Shown here: piece after piece, positions 25,110-37,231 of the stretch | Position numbering within the stretch: position 1 is the first letter of the stretch | Layout: the number at the start of each line of letters is the position of its first letter | Assembly: GCF_023159225.1 (NCBI RefSeq) | Contig: NC_063180.1 | Location: 9,483,297 to 9,547,296 of the forward strand | Direction of reading: 5' to 3' | Origin: Perognathus longimembris pacificus | Taxonomy: Eukaryota > Chordata > Mammalia > Rodentia > Heteromyidae | DNA length: 64,000 bases | The notes under the pieces: model-generated | The model's database searches: none | The model's input: only the letters and a program-made list of their open reading frames with translations | Told to the model about the DNA's origin: nothing | Made by a program: the position numbers and the translations under genes

Positions 25110-25627
25110 GTTTAGAATTTCTTTTTTTTTAAGTTTTTATTATAAAACTGATGTACAGAGAGGCTACAGTTTCGTACGTTAGGCATTGGATACATTTCTT
25201 GTACTGTTTGTTACCTTGTCCCTCATACCTCCCCCCTCCTCCTTTCCCCCTCTGTGGTGTTCAGTTCACTTACACCAAACAGTGTTGCAAGTATTGCTTT
25301 TGTTGTTGTTTCTCTTATTTTACCATTTATCTCTGAATTTTGGTATTCCCTTTGAATTTCCTAATTCTAATACCAGTACACACTGTTTCCCATACACTCA
25401 GATAAGATTTCAGAGATAGTGTAGACACAATCACAAGAAGGTGATACACGAACATCATCAATAGTAGAAACTACAGATACACATGGGATGTTGAAAGTAG
25501 TTACAACTGTGATATAACAATCATTTCCATAAAATGGAGTTCATTTCATTAGCATCATCTTATATGATCATAAGGGTATAGCTATTGGGCTCTTGTGATC
25601 CTCTGCTGTGACTTGCCTAAACCAGTG

Positions 25628-28600
25628 CTAATTATTCCCAATAAGGGAGACCATAGAGTCCATGTTTCTTTGGGTCTGGCTCACTTCACTTAGTATAATT
25701 TTTTCCAAGTCCTTCCATTTCCTTACAAATGGGGCAATGTCATTCTTTCTGATAGATGAATAAAATTCAATTGTGTATATGTACCACATTTTCCTGATCT
25801 ATTCGTCTACTGAGGGGCATCTGGGTTGGTTCCAGATTCTCGCTACGACAAATTGCACTGCAATGAACATTGTTGTGCTGGTGGCTTTGCTGTGATTTTG
25901 TTTGTGGTTTATTGGATAAATACCCAAAAGTGGGGTTGCTGGGTCATAGGGGAGTTCTACATTTAGCCCTCTGAGGAATCTCCATACTGCTTGCCAGAGT
26001 GGCTGAACCAGATTACATACCCACCAACAATGATGAAGGGTTCCCGTTTGGCCACATCCCCTCCAACAACTGGCATTGTTAGTTTTCTTACTGGGGTGAG
26101 ATGGAATCTCAATGTTGTTTTGATTTGCATTTCCTTTATGGCCAGTGATGTAGAGCACTTTTTCATATGTCTCTTGGCCATTCTCATTTCCTCATCAGAG
26201 AAGTCTCTTTGTAGGTCTTTAACCCACTTGATGAGTGGGCTATTAGTTCTTTGCAGTTTTGTTTTGGAGGAAGGTAATTTTTTTTAGTTCTGCATATATT
26301 TTAGATATGAGGCCTTTGTCCAGTGAATGGCCAGTAAAGATCTTCTCCCAGTCTGTGGGCTTTCTGTTTATCTTGCAAGCTATGTCCTTTGCCGTGCAGA
26401 AGCTCTGCAGTTTGATGCAGTCCCATTTGTCCAACCTTTCTGGGTCTTTGTTCAAGAAGTTCCATCCTGCGCCAAGGCGCCCAAATGTTTCTCCTACTCC
26501 TTCCTTTAGTGTTTTCAGGGTGTCTGTTTTGATTTTGAGGTATTTAATCCATTTGGAATTGATTTTGGTGCAGGGTGATATATAAGGATCTAGTTTTAGT
26601 TTGTTGCATGTGTTGAACCACTTTTGACAGCACCATTTGTTAAAGAGTCTATCTTTCTTCCAAACTATTGTTTTAGCCACTTTATCAAAGATTAAGTACG
26701 TGTAGTTCTGTGGGTTCATTCCCGGGTCTTCAATTCTATTCCATTGGTCTTCAGGCCTGATCCGGTGCCAATACCCAACTGTTTTTATTACTATAGCTTT
26801 ATAATACAGCTTGAAGTTGGGTATTGTAATTCCGCCAGCACTGTTCTTTCTGCTTAGGATTGTTTTTGCTATTCTAGGTTTTTTATTATTCCATATGAAT
26901 TTCTGGATTGCTTCCTCTATTTCATCAAAGAATGATGTTGGGATATTAATGGGTATTGCATTGAATTTGTAGATAGCCTTTGGCAATATTGCCATTTTGA
27001 TTATATTAATCCTCCCAATCCAGCAGCATGGGAGGTTTTTCCATTTCTTTAGTTCTGACTTAATTTCGTTTTTCAAGGTTTTAAAGTTCTCCTCAAAGAG
27101 GTCTTTCACTTCTTTGGTTAAGGTTATTCCTAGGTATTTTATGTTTTTGGAGGCTATTGCAAAGGGGGTTGCTTTCCTGATATCAGCCTCGGTCTTAGGG
27201 TCATTAGCATAGAGAAGGGCTGTTGATTTTTGAGGGTTTATTTTATATCCTGCAACTTTGCCAAAGTTTTGGATCAGCTCTAGTAGTTTGGGGGTAGAGT
27301 CTATGGGATTCTTTAGGTATAGGATAATGTCATCTGCGAAGAGAGAGAGTTTAACTTCATCTTTACCAACTTGGATCCCCTTTATATTTTCTTCTTGCCT
27401 GATTGCTCTGGCTAGGAATTCTAGTCCTATGTTGAAGAGAAGGGGAGAGAGTGGACATCCCTGCCTTGTTCCTGATTTTAAAGGGAATGGATTTAGTTTT
27501 TCACCATTTAGAGTTATGCTTGCTGTTGGTTTGTCATAAACTGCCTTGATTATATTCAGGAATGTTCCCTGGAATCCCAGTTTTTCCAGGGCTTTTGGCA
27601 TAAATGTTTGTTGGATTTTATCGAACGTTTTTTCCGCATCCAGAGATAAAACCATGTGGTTCTTTAGCTTGCTCCGGTTGATGTGGTGGATTATATTAAT
27701 TGACTTGAGTATATGAAACCAACTTTGCATCCCTGGGCTGAATCCAGTTTGATCGTGGTGTATGATTTTTTTGATGACCTGTTGAAGTCGATTGGCCAGA
27801 ATTTTGTGGAGAATTTTTGTGTCTATGTTCATCAGGGAGATCGGTCTATAGTCCTCTTTCTGTGATGAGTCCCTGCTTGGTTTTGGGATGAGTGTTATAG
27901 TGGCTTCATAGATTGAGTCTGGAAGTGAACGTTCTCTTTCAATTTCATTGAAGAGTTGGAGAAATATTGGTGTGAGTTCTGTTTTGAAGGTCTTGTAGAA
28001 TTCTGCAGTGAATCCATCTGGACCTGGGCTTTTCTTGGATGAGAGATCCTTTATTGCCGTTTCTATTTCAATACTGGATATGGGCCTGTTCAGGAGGTTT
28101 AAATCTTCATGGTTCAGTTTGGGGATATGAATTTTTTCTAGGAAATCGTCCATTTCTTCCAAGTTCTCAAATTTGTTGGCATAAAGGTTTGCAAAATTGT
28201 CTCTTATTATTTTCTGAATTTCGGTTATTTCTGTGGTGATGTTACCTGTTTTATCTCTTATCTTGTTTATTTGAGCGTGCTGCCTTTGTTTTTTGGTGAG
28301 GTTTGCCAGGGGTCTGTCTATCTTGTTGATTTTTTCAAAGAACCAACTCTTTGTTTTGTTGATTCTTTCGATGGTTTTTTCATCTCTAATTGATTTATTT
28401 CTGATTTGATTTTAATTATTTGCTTCCGTCTATTGACTTGGGGTTTGGCTTGTTGTTCTCTCTCAAGGAAATTAAGGTGGTTCCTTAAATTATTGAGTTG
28501 CTGTTTCTCCAGTTTGTTGATGTATGCACTCAGAGATATAAATTTTCCTCTGAGTACTGCCTTTGTTGGGTCCCAAAGGAGCAGGTACTTTGTGTCCTCA

Positions 28601-29466
28601 ACTTGGTTGAATTCCATAAACATTTGAATTTCCATTTAAATTTCTTCAATGACCCTCTGATGGTTCAGCAGTGTGTTGTTTAGTCTCCATGAATTGTAGC
28701 AATTTCTGTGGTGGCTGGTTGAGTTGAGCTCTAATTTTATTCCATTGTGGTCTGAGAGAATGCATGGAATGGTTTTGATACTTCTGAATTTGCACAGATT
28801 TTCTTTGTGTCCTAAGATGTGATCTATTTTGGAGAATGTTCCAAGTGCTGCCGAAAAGAATGTGTATTTTGTCCTTGCTGGGTGGAATATTCTGTAGATG
28901 TCAATTAAGTCTAGTTGGTCTATGCAATTGTTTAGTTCTGTGGTTTCTTTGTTCAGTTTTTGGCATGTTGATCTGTCCAGAGGTTATAGTGGAGTGTTAA
29001 AGTCCCCAACTATCAATGTGTTTGGGTCTATGAGTGATTTTAGAGCCAGTAGTGTTTGCTTGATGAAGTTGGGTGCTCCTGCATTTGGTGTGTAGATATT
29101 TAGGATGGTTATTTCTTCCTGTAGGAGTGATCCTTTTACTAGTATGTAGTAACCTTCTTTGTCTCTTCTTACCTTTTTTAATTTGAAATCAATTTTGTCT
29201 GATATTAGGATTGCAACTCCAGCCTGCTCATGGGGGCCATTTGCTTGATAGATTTGTTTCCAGCCTTTCACTTTTAGAAGATGTTTACTTTTGCTGGATA
29301 GATGTGTCTCTTGGAGGCAGCAGAAATATGGATCTTGATTTTTGATCCAACTTATGAGCCTATGTCGTTTGATTGGAGAATTAAGTCCATTAATGTTGAC
29401 AGGATTGAGAGATGATTGTTTGTTCCTTTCATTATCACTATCTTGTTTAAAGCTGTGTCTTCCCAT
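25628..29466 (-). pseudogene. L1 ORF2 protein (endonuclease-reverse transcriptase), broken
   Basis: ORF2p nicks target DNA and reverse-transcribes L1 RNA. The start is the ATG at 29466 (MGRHSFKQDSD), with a nominal stop at 25628-25630, about 1280 codons and normal for L1. The endonuclease part (29466-28984) shows NINGLNSP, QETHLSS and VGDFNTPL, followed by an in-frame stop. A 639-codon frame (28162-26243) carries the intact RT core: [35 protein letters not shown], the catalytic FADD in [11 protein letters not shown], and KYLGITLT. A frameshift near 26243 and a stop at 25799 (Trp expected) break the Cys-containing C-terminus ([14 protein letters not shown]). Confidence 0.95.
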
Positions 29467-29484
29467 TCCTTGATCTGATGTTTA

Positions 29485-30594
29485 CTAATTAGGGTTCATT
29501 TCTCTGTCTGTATTGGGATCTTGATTATTTTCCCTGTATAGTACTTCTTTAAGGATTTTGTGTAAAGCTGGTTTGGTGGAGATATATTGTTTCAGTTTTT
29601 CCTTATTGTGGAAGACTTTTATTTGACCTTCGGCTATGAATGAGAGTTTGGCTGGGTACAGAATTCTTGGTTGGTAGTTATTTTTATTCAGTGTTTGGTA
29701 TACTTAATTCCAGGCTCTCCTTGCTTTCATGGTCTCTGCTGAGAAGTCTGGGGATTTTCCTTTATATGTTATTGTTTTCTTTGCCCTAACAGCTTTGAGT
29801 ATTTTTTCCTTGCACTCTGCTGAAGCTGTTTTGATCACAATGTGTCTGCGGGATGTCATATTCTGGTCTGGTCGATTTGGGGTTCTAAATGCTTCTTGTA
29901 TCTGTATAGTCCTTTCCTTCTGGATATTTGGGAAGTTCTCAGCTAATATTCTGTTAAATCGGGTGCCTATCCCATTGACCTCTTTCTCCAAGTTTTCCTC
30001 AATACCTATTATCCTTATATTGAGCTTGCTGATCGTGTCTTGAATCTCCTGTAGCGATCTGTCTTGTTGATTGGACTGGATTTGTATTGATATTTTATCT
30101 TTCTCCATAGATTCTAAGGAATCCTCAGCTCCTGAGATTCGATTCTCTGCTTCAATTAGTCAGGACTGTAGGCTAGCTACTTGATTTCGAATCTCTTTTC
30201 CTTCTGACTGGTCTTTCCTGATAATTTCCATGTCATTTCTTAGGTCTTTTATGGACTTCTTTACTTCATTAACTTCGTTACTTTGGTTTTGAGAGTTGTC
30301 TCTCAAATCTTTAAGCTGGTTAGCTATCTTTTCATTTGACTCTTGAAATTCATTTATCTTTCTATTTGTGGATGCCATGAAATTCTCCATTAATTTTTGC
30401 TTTGCCTCCTCATGCTCTAGAATAATTGACTGAAGAGATTCAAACTTTTCATTTATCATGTTTATCAGTAGACTTTGTAGAGCATTTTGAGGGTTCTCTT
30501 CTATGTCTTTGATTGACTGCTCTGCTTCCTGCTTGTTTTGAGTGGGAGATAAGACTTCATTGTTTGCCATCTTTCTTGTGTTTCTTCTGCTCAT
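29485..30594 (-). pseudogene. L1 ORF1 protein (coiled-coil RNA-binding chaperone), broken
   Basis: ORF1p forms trimers that coat L1 RNA. The start chosen is the ATG at 30594 (MSRRNTRKMANNEV), which matches the ORF1 start of the other full-length copy. An N-terminal Gln/Glu/Asn-rich helical segment (coiled coil, about 30-150) is followed by the RRM-like part with NLNIRIIGIEENLEKEVN-type residues and the C-terminal part. About 369 codons fits L1 ORF1. The frame is preserved but two nonsense codons are present: a TGA at about 30161 where the second copy has an Arg codon (a CpG-to-TpG change), and a TAA at about 29704 where the other copy has Glu. Confidence 0.93.
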
Positions 30595-32460
30595 TTGAAT
30601 TGGGGATGCCAGTCTACCAGCACCTGTGAGCACCGTTTAAGACCCAACGCAGCCCTTACCAGGCACTGTTGTGTAAATCTTACAAGTTCACAATTATGTA
30701 CAGATACCCTACCCTGTATACCTGTCTATAAAATTAGATTTGGTGTTCCTAAAGAATACAATCTCAATGTAACAACTGATCCTGGGCCTTGTATTCATTA
30801 GTTACTTATTTACTGTTACAACCCTGTACGCAATTCTTGTTTTTATATTAAGATGTTTTAGGACTGGCTTTCTCTATGAACCCCTTTGATTCACTCATAT
30901 TAAGCTGGGATACCCTCTATCCAATAACCAGGAGTCATTGGAGACTGGAGGTCCAGGCAGTAAGTCAGGAGGGTAAGTTGGAGGTAGTAAAGAGAATAAA
31001 GTAAAATGTATTGGGGAGGGGAGGTGGTGATTTTGGTTTAGTTTCAGTGACGTGGAATTGTTGAGAAGAGTAGAATCAGTAGAGAGAATAAGGTTGCAAT
31101 GATAGATAATGGAGAGTTAGCAGAAAAGAATGGAGGTGTTATTCATAGGAAAGTAATTTTTAAAGAAAGAGAACGCAGAGATAGAAATAAAGTAAAAGTA
31201 GTGGGAGACAGACGCACACAACAGAGAAAAATTATTTTAAAAAGAAGATAAAATAAAAAGGAAAAAAATTTAAAAAAAATCAGCAAAGGAACAACCCAAA
31301 CAAACAGAAAAGAAAAAAAGAACTTGATAAAACAAACTGGTAAAAGTAGAAATCATGGGAAAAAAAAAAAAAAGACGATGTTTCCGAATTGAAAATTTTT
31401 TTTTTTAAAGTTTAAGAAATGTTGAAAAGATAAAGAAAAAAAATGGAGACTTTCTTGTTTGGGTCGTCTTTCCCCAGTCTCTGGTTTCCTTATGATGGTC
31501 TGCAGTCTATATTCCTGATTTTCTGGGTTTGGCAGAATTCAGCTTGCTCCTCTGTTTGCTGCAGGGCTGCTGCCTTTACAGCCTGCCTTTGAATAGGCTG
31601 TGAATTCAGCAGGGAGGGGCGCCTCTGGCCTGTTTTACCCAGCTGAGAGGTGCTTGCCTGTGCAAGGCTTCTGCCTCCTGCACTGGGCGGCCTCCTTTGC
31701 GGAGGTGGCTTTGGAAAGCAGCTCCTTTTCGGGCTGGGAATTGGGCTTCCTCTGTGACGGGACCATTTAACTGTCTCAGGTTCCTCAGTCTGGTGTTTCC
31801 CTGCTGCTGGGAGCCGGTGGCTGTTTTTGCTTTAAATTTAGAAGTTCCGGCGGGCAGGGCGGGGCACCTCAGGCTAAGCCAAGGCCCAGGGTACACCTCC
31901 CGCCTGGGCAGGGGGCGTTCTCCTGGGCGGAGTTGGCTCTCGCTGATTGGTCCCTCTTGCCCTTTTCAAAGATGGCTAATTTGACCTCGCTTTTCCCAGG
32001 TCTGCTTTAGTTCCAGTCTGGTCTGACCCTATGCCAGTGGCAAACATGGCACTTTGCTCTGGCGGTGGGGGCAGGGATGCCTTGCCAGAGTTGCTCTGTG
32101 GTCGTGAGTGAGAATATCTTTCGTGGGTACTCACGCTTTCTCGGCGATTTCAGGTCATCGGTGCTCAGGTGCCGGCTGGTCTCCACTGTGTGCTTTACCT
32201 CCGTGGAGTGTGGGTTGCTGTGATGGCACTGTGCCGGTGCCGCCGACACTGGTGAGGTGGTGGGATACCACCCAGAGCTCGAATCTGTGTTTTCAGAAGT
32301 GCAAAGTCGATTTTTCCTTCCTGGCCAGAATCCCTGTACTGTTACAACTTACGCTGGTTGTATTTCTAGTGGTAAAAGTTTCTATGGGGTGAGAAATCTG
32401 TGGTGCTGGAGGGAGCTGAGCTAGTGCACTGCAGCTGCTCTGCTGTCTTCCCAGAAGTCC
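30595..32460 (-). promoter_or_regulatory. L1 5' UTR / internal promoter region
   Basis: 1866 bp upstream of ORF1. The distal part (32460-31560) is GC- and CpG-rich and matches the 5' UTR of the plus-strand L1 at 36304-37070 (shared blocks include CCAGGAGAACRCCCCCTGCC). L1 promoters lie here by family knowledge. The proximal part (about 30740-31440) is A/G-rich on the plus strand, so pyrimidine-rich on the L1 sense strand, and has no counterpart in the second copy. Short GC-rich frames in this interval on both strands are not genes. Confidence 0.8.
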
Positions 32461-32475
32461 GTTTAGAATTTCTTT

Positions 32476-35175
32476 CTAGACTAAAAAGAGAAAAGCAAGA
32501 ATAAATGATATACATTTAAGAGGAAGAATAAGAAAGCAAAGCAGTGGTGGAGATTAAGAAGTGTTAAGACAAAATGACAGGCCTCTTTATTAAAGCACAG
32601 GCCTTTCAAAGCAAGCCATTTCTCTTTTTGGAATGAGATGCAGTTCCTCAAAAATCCAGAAACATTATGGATTGTTTCCTGTTGTTAATTGGCTCCTTCT
32701 CATCTAGATAATTAAGTATCATTCATTGTCCCTAAAATTTGATGTGGCCTCTAGCAACCTTCATTTCTAAGCCTTTCTTTCCCTGGAATTTCTGGTTAAT
32801 TAAGCTTTTTTTTTAATAACTGTGTTTTAAAATTTAATTCTACTGGGTCAAAATTCTTTTTAAGCAAATTGCTAAGTACTTCAATAAGGTTATTAGACAC
32901 ATTTTCACTATGAGTCATGACAACACAGATTTTTCTCAAGAGTCCATAAAGGTCTGGACCTGCTGGTTCCAGGATCTAATACCAGAATGGAGAGAGAGAT
33001 GTCATGACCAAGACTTTCACTGTCCTCTGGAGAGTTGTTGGGAAAGATCACATGATATGAACCTCATCTGAGCCTCAATGACCCTCTGTGTTTGGTAGGA
33101 TCAATCAAATAAGGAAAACCTTCAGGGGAACCAGGGTTGAATTTAATATCACCCTCTGCAAACCCTTCCTTTTACAGCCCAGACAAGGTCTAGCAAATAC
33201 ACTGGCACAGAGAAACAACTTCTCATGGAGTTTATCATGCAAAACCTTTCCAATTTCAAAAATAAAATCACATTCACTTAAAACGATGTAAATGTTTCCC
33301 CACAATCAAAGCAGCCCAAATGCTTATTAAATTGTTAACTAGTTAATTCTAGAGCCACATGGGAATGATAAAATACTTTTTGCCACAAAACTCCCTTTTT
33401 TTCCAGGTACTTCTATTTTATGTATGAAAATTATCTCTTTTAGGGGAGGCTTTTGTGGTAAGACTTAGTTTTCCATTTCAGTTTCTACCTGTCACATAGT
33501 AGATTTTAAATTCTTTATTCAAAAGAGTCACAAAAGACCATGGCTATTGAAATACTGTGAATATTATGCAAAGAAAATACAACATACTCATACCCATGCT
33601 ATTGAAATTTATACCCAAACAAAACTATGCTAAATACATTTTTCAGCACAAGAATCTAGAGAAACTGAGATCAGGCATAAACTATGAAGTATTTGTACTG
33701 AAACACTTAGCAATTTAAGATGTAGCACTCTAAATAAACGCTTGCAAACTCATAGGTATTTTAATTGAATTATACTCTAGATATTTTTTCATAAGGTCAA
33801 TTTTAGACATTTTATTGAATTTTCTGTGCCTCTTTCACCCTTCAATAAAGATTGGTATTTGCTATGTATTTCCATTCTTATACCATAAATCACTGTCTAG
33901 AGTCTTTTAGAATTAGAATTTTTTAAAAAATTGATCTTTTAAAACCTGAAAAAACTCAGAGTAACAAGAGAAAAATAGTCATGAGTTTAATCACATGTGT
34001 ATCATACATATGCATGGAGAACCAAAAGGTGAGAAAATCAAAGAAATGGTCAGAACTTTGGCTACATGGAATGTCAAAGAAAAATACATTTTCAGGTTAG
34101 TTACAAGGGAAAGGAACAGAACTTTGAACTGAAAAGTTAGAGAAATTTGCAAATTGTGAAAAGCCAAATGTATGAGAAAACTGATGGAAGGTAATGGTAG
34201 TGTAGGGCAAGGAAGACCAATGTCCTTCGAAAGTCAGGAGGATGTTTGTTACAAAGGACCAATTAAGGGGAGAACAAATAAAAAGTTATTAGTTTGTATA
34301 TTTCATGCACACATGCATACTACAAAATCTTCAACAAAGAGCGACACATTTTTAGGGAAAAGATGAGACAAATGGAAGGAGCTTTAGGGAAGGCAATAAA
34401 AAAACAGTAAGTTAATGATGATCTTGCTAATGCAGATTCTTCTGGATCTTCAGGCTGATAGGGGTGAAAGTTGTCTTCATAGTTTAACTTTTGTTCTCCC
34501 TTGTTGAGAGGGAGCCAGAAGATGGTCTTTGAAAACCTATACCCTGCCTTGAGGCTGAAGAGCAGAGTTTTTCTGAATCTGCTCTTTCTTAATCTCTTTA
34601 ACAATCTTCCTACTTTCAACAGGAAACTGGTCTTCCACTCTAATTAGTAATATTTGGGATGTGGGCTTCCTTGCTACCATCTATGGCTTCAAGAGGTTTC
34701 AAATTGTTTCTAATGATAATATTTCTTTTCTATTTAGTTGAGAAAAGAGGGAGTGACAGGCAACTTTAAGACTTTATACATAACTTTTAGGCAAATGAGA
34801 AAAGAAAAGGGAACTTTCCTTGATTCTGTTTCTTTAGCCCCAGTTGCCTTCAGGTCAAAATAATTTTCATGGGAAAATAATATATTTGGGGCTATGCACT
34901 GTGCTGCTCTTCACTAGCGTCTGAAGATCAAGAGTATCTGTTCAGACAGCTTGGGCATTTGGGAATGCAAACAAACTTCTCATTCTTACCTTCCCATAAA
35001 TTGTTGCCATAGTAGCATCCATGATGCTCAGCAATCCTGAGTCAGGTGTGTTCCAAAGTTCTGGAGGGAGAGTCAGAGTTAAGAATGTAATCCAATATAG
35101 TTCGTACTCCCAGGAATACAAGTTATAGCTCCTCTAAAAAGTGTAAGATTGAGTCTCAAAGCGCTAACATTTAAA
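32476..35175. other. Unassigned intergenic sequence
   Basis: About 2.7 kb with no recognised repeat or gene. The overlapping frames 33088-33291/33105-33305 and 34172-34366/34320-34619 lie on opposite strands and have no recognisable features. Confidence 0.5.
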
Positions 35176-35179
35176 AAAA

Positions 35180-35345
35180 AAAGTAGAGTGGCTCATACCT
35201 GTAATCCTAGCTTCTTCCAAGAAAGAGATTAAAACTGTCATGGTTCAGGGCCAGCCAAAGCAAACAGTTTAAAAGAGCCCAGATCCACAAATTAAAAAGT
35301 TGTGTGCATTCACTCACTCCTGTCAGCCTAACTACAGAGGAACCT
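35180..35345 (+). repeat. Diverged B1-type SINE
   Basis: GAGTGGCTCATACCTGTAAT followed by CCTAGCTTCTTCC and GGTTCAGGGCCAGCC is the B1 5' arrangement. The 3' part is strongly degraded. Confidence 0.6.
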
Positions 35346-35429
35346 TAAATAGTAGAAACACTGTCTGGTTTGGTGCATGCATAAACCTGAGATATTATTG
35401 GAAAAACAACAAACAAAAACAAAACCCCA

Positions 35430-35632
35430 GGGCAGGGGATATGGCCTAGTGGCAAGAGTGCTTGCCTCGTATACATGAGGCCCTGGGTTCGATTCCCCAG
35501 CACCATATATACAGAAAATGGCCAGAAGTGGCGCTGTGGCTCAAGTGGCAGAGTGCTAGCCTTGAGCAAAAAGAAGCCAGGGACAGTGCTCAGGCCCTGA
35601 GTCCAAGCCCCAGGACTGGCCAAAAAAAAAAA
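35430..35632 (+). repeat. IDL-Geo-like dimeric SINE, near-consensus copy
   Basis: The best plus-strand copy in the window. The left monomer has an A-box-like ATGGCCTAGTGGCAAGAGTG and a B-box-like GGGTTCGATTCCCCAGC, an ID/tRNA-Ala-like head. A short ATATATACAGAAAATGG linker follows. The right monomer has GCTGTGGCTCAAGTGGCAGA and GAGTCCAAGCCCC, then a poly-A tail. The dimer, about 200 bp, is what I remember as IDL-Geo of geomyoid rodents. The reverse-strand frame across it is a SINE translation. Confidence 0.9.
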
Positions 35633-36289
35633 CAACCAAAGAATAAGGGGTGTAGCTCTGGTCAAGTAGTAAAATGCCTGGACCTTAAAATAAAGTTCCA
35701 GTCTCTATGCTTTGGTTCATTACAATAAGGATACAGTGTAGGGCTCCAATGTTATTTATTGGTTTAATGAATGACAATCCACTTACTAACCAAAAGTCTA
35801 CACAATACACAATAATGCTTGTGCTTCTATTGCATTTATGTGCCCATATGTTTTTCATTCAACCAAGTCAGTCATTGTTTAGCTCTTTGGATAAGAGATG
35901 ATTTCAAGATTCCACATAATCAGGGGTGTGCTGCCTGCTGTCATTTCCTGAGGAGCCTGGTTACTTTTCATTCCAGGACATGTTCATCATAGAGGTCAAT
36001 ATGAACTTGACAAGTCCCAAGCCCCAGTGGCTGGCCACAGAGAACACTGGGGAATTGAAATCCTTCGCAGCTCAGTCCCTATAATAAAACCATTTTTCTT
36101 GAAATTGATTGTTTGCTCTCCTGGAGACCTAAGTCATTTCTTCTGCTCACTCTTGTTCTCCAAAGCATGCTGGTTATCACTGTGATCTTAAGAGAGATTG
36201 TTTCTATGTTTTTCAAAAAGAAAAAAAAGTAGTACCCAATGTTGACAAATCAAGTTTTCTATAATAAGTCATTGTGAATATATTGCATT
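35633..36289. other. Unassigned; possible old LTR fragment at about 35915-36170
   Basis: Around 36085-36150 a TATAATAAAACC signal is followed by TTGATTGTTTGCTCTCCTGG, like the R-U5 of an old LTR, but no ends or duplication can be defined. Confidence 0.3.
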
Positions 36290-36303
36290 AAAACTATGCA
36301 GGA

Positions 36304-37231
36304 GTGAAGGGAGAAGACGGTGGAGGAGCAGCAGAGCCCTAGCTGAGCTCCCCCCAACATCACAGTTTTCCCACCCCAGAGAAACTTTTACCCCTAGATA
36401 AACTGCCTAAATAAGTTCTAACAGTACAGGGATTCCGGCCAGGAAGGAAAAATCAACTTTGCTGGTCTGAAAACACAGATTTGAGCTCTGGGCGGCATCC
36501 CGCCACCACACCAGTGCTGGCACCAGCACAGCGCTGCGCACACTGCACAGCTCAACGGAGATCAGGGAGAAATTCTCCAGACAGCAGCATACAGACATAT
36601 CGCAGGCTGAGCACGGACTGGCTGAAATCACAGAGACAGCGTGGGTACTCCCATGAAAGACAGTTTCACTCGTGCCCACAGAGCAGCTCCTTCCCCAACC
36701 GTGAGAGCAAAGCACCATCTTTGACACTGGCGAAGGGTCAGACCAGACTGGAGCTAAAGACCACCTGGGGAAAGCAAGGACAAAGCGGCCATCTTTGAGA
36801 AGGGTAAGAGGGACCAATCAGTGAGAGCCAGCTCCGCCCAGGAGAACACCCCCTGCCCAGGTGGGAGGCTTGTCCTGGGCCTCGGCTCAGCTAGAGGGGC
36901 CTGCCCTGCCCGCCAGAAGTCCTAAATTAAAAACGAAAGCAGCGAGCAGCTATCATCAGCATGGAACAGCCACACAGGAGAACAAACTTCCCGCGACAGA
37001 TAAATGGTCCCATTTAGAAACCCAATTCCCAGCCCGAAATAGAGCTGAATTCCATACCCAGCTCTGCCTTGTTGTTTCTACTGATTCTACACCTAATCAA
37101 ATTTTATACACAGGTATAAAAGGTATTTGTATATAATTGTGAACTTCTAAGATTTACACAACAGTGCCTGGTAAGGGCTGCGTTGGGTCTTAAATGGTAC
37201 AGGTGCTTGTAGATTGGCATTCCCAATCCAA
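36304..37231 (+). promoter_or_regulatory. L1 5' UTR / internal promoter region
   Basis: CpG-containing 928-bp leader, homologous along 36304-37070 to the distal 5' UTR of the other full-length L1. It is about 0.9 kb shorter than that one and lacks the pyrimidine-rich proximal block. The frames 36407-36817 (minus) and 36481-36798 (plus) overlap on opposite strands and are not genes. Confidence 0.8.

Larger units (their letters stand above)
25125..32460 (-). mobile_element. Full-length L1 (LINE-1), minus strand
   Basis: A perfect 15-bp target-site duplication, GTTTAGAATTTCTTT, lies at 25110-25124 and 32461-32475. It encloses, on the minus strand, a CpG-rich 5' UTR (32460-30595), ORF1 (30594-29485), ORF2 (29466-25628) and a 3' UTR ending in an A-rich tail (poly-T on plus near 25122-25130). 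The length of 7336 bp is complete. Individual stops and frameshifts in both ORFs make it non-autonomous now. Its perfect duplication suggests a fairly recent insertion. Confidence 0.96.

Noticed and set aside
29704..30633. Two helical Gln/Asn/Glu-rich frames as host coiled-coil proteins
   Set aside because: They are two pieces of L1 ORF1 in one frame, separated by a nonsense codon.
35430..35632. tRNA gene
   Set aside because: The A- and B-box-like blocks belong to a SINE, and no cloverleaf with an intact anticodon arm is present.
35345..35665. 106-codon minus frame
   Set aside because: Nearly all of it is the complement of the dimeric SINE. The same peptide string (TQGLSTVPGFFLLKASTLPLEP) appears at 17960-18172 for the same reason.
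36407..36817. 136-codon minus frame in a GC-rich region
   Set aside because: It is antisense to the L1 5' UTR, and a similar frame exists opposite the 5' UTR of the other L1 copy. I see no independent gene evidence.
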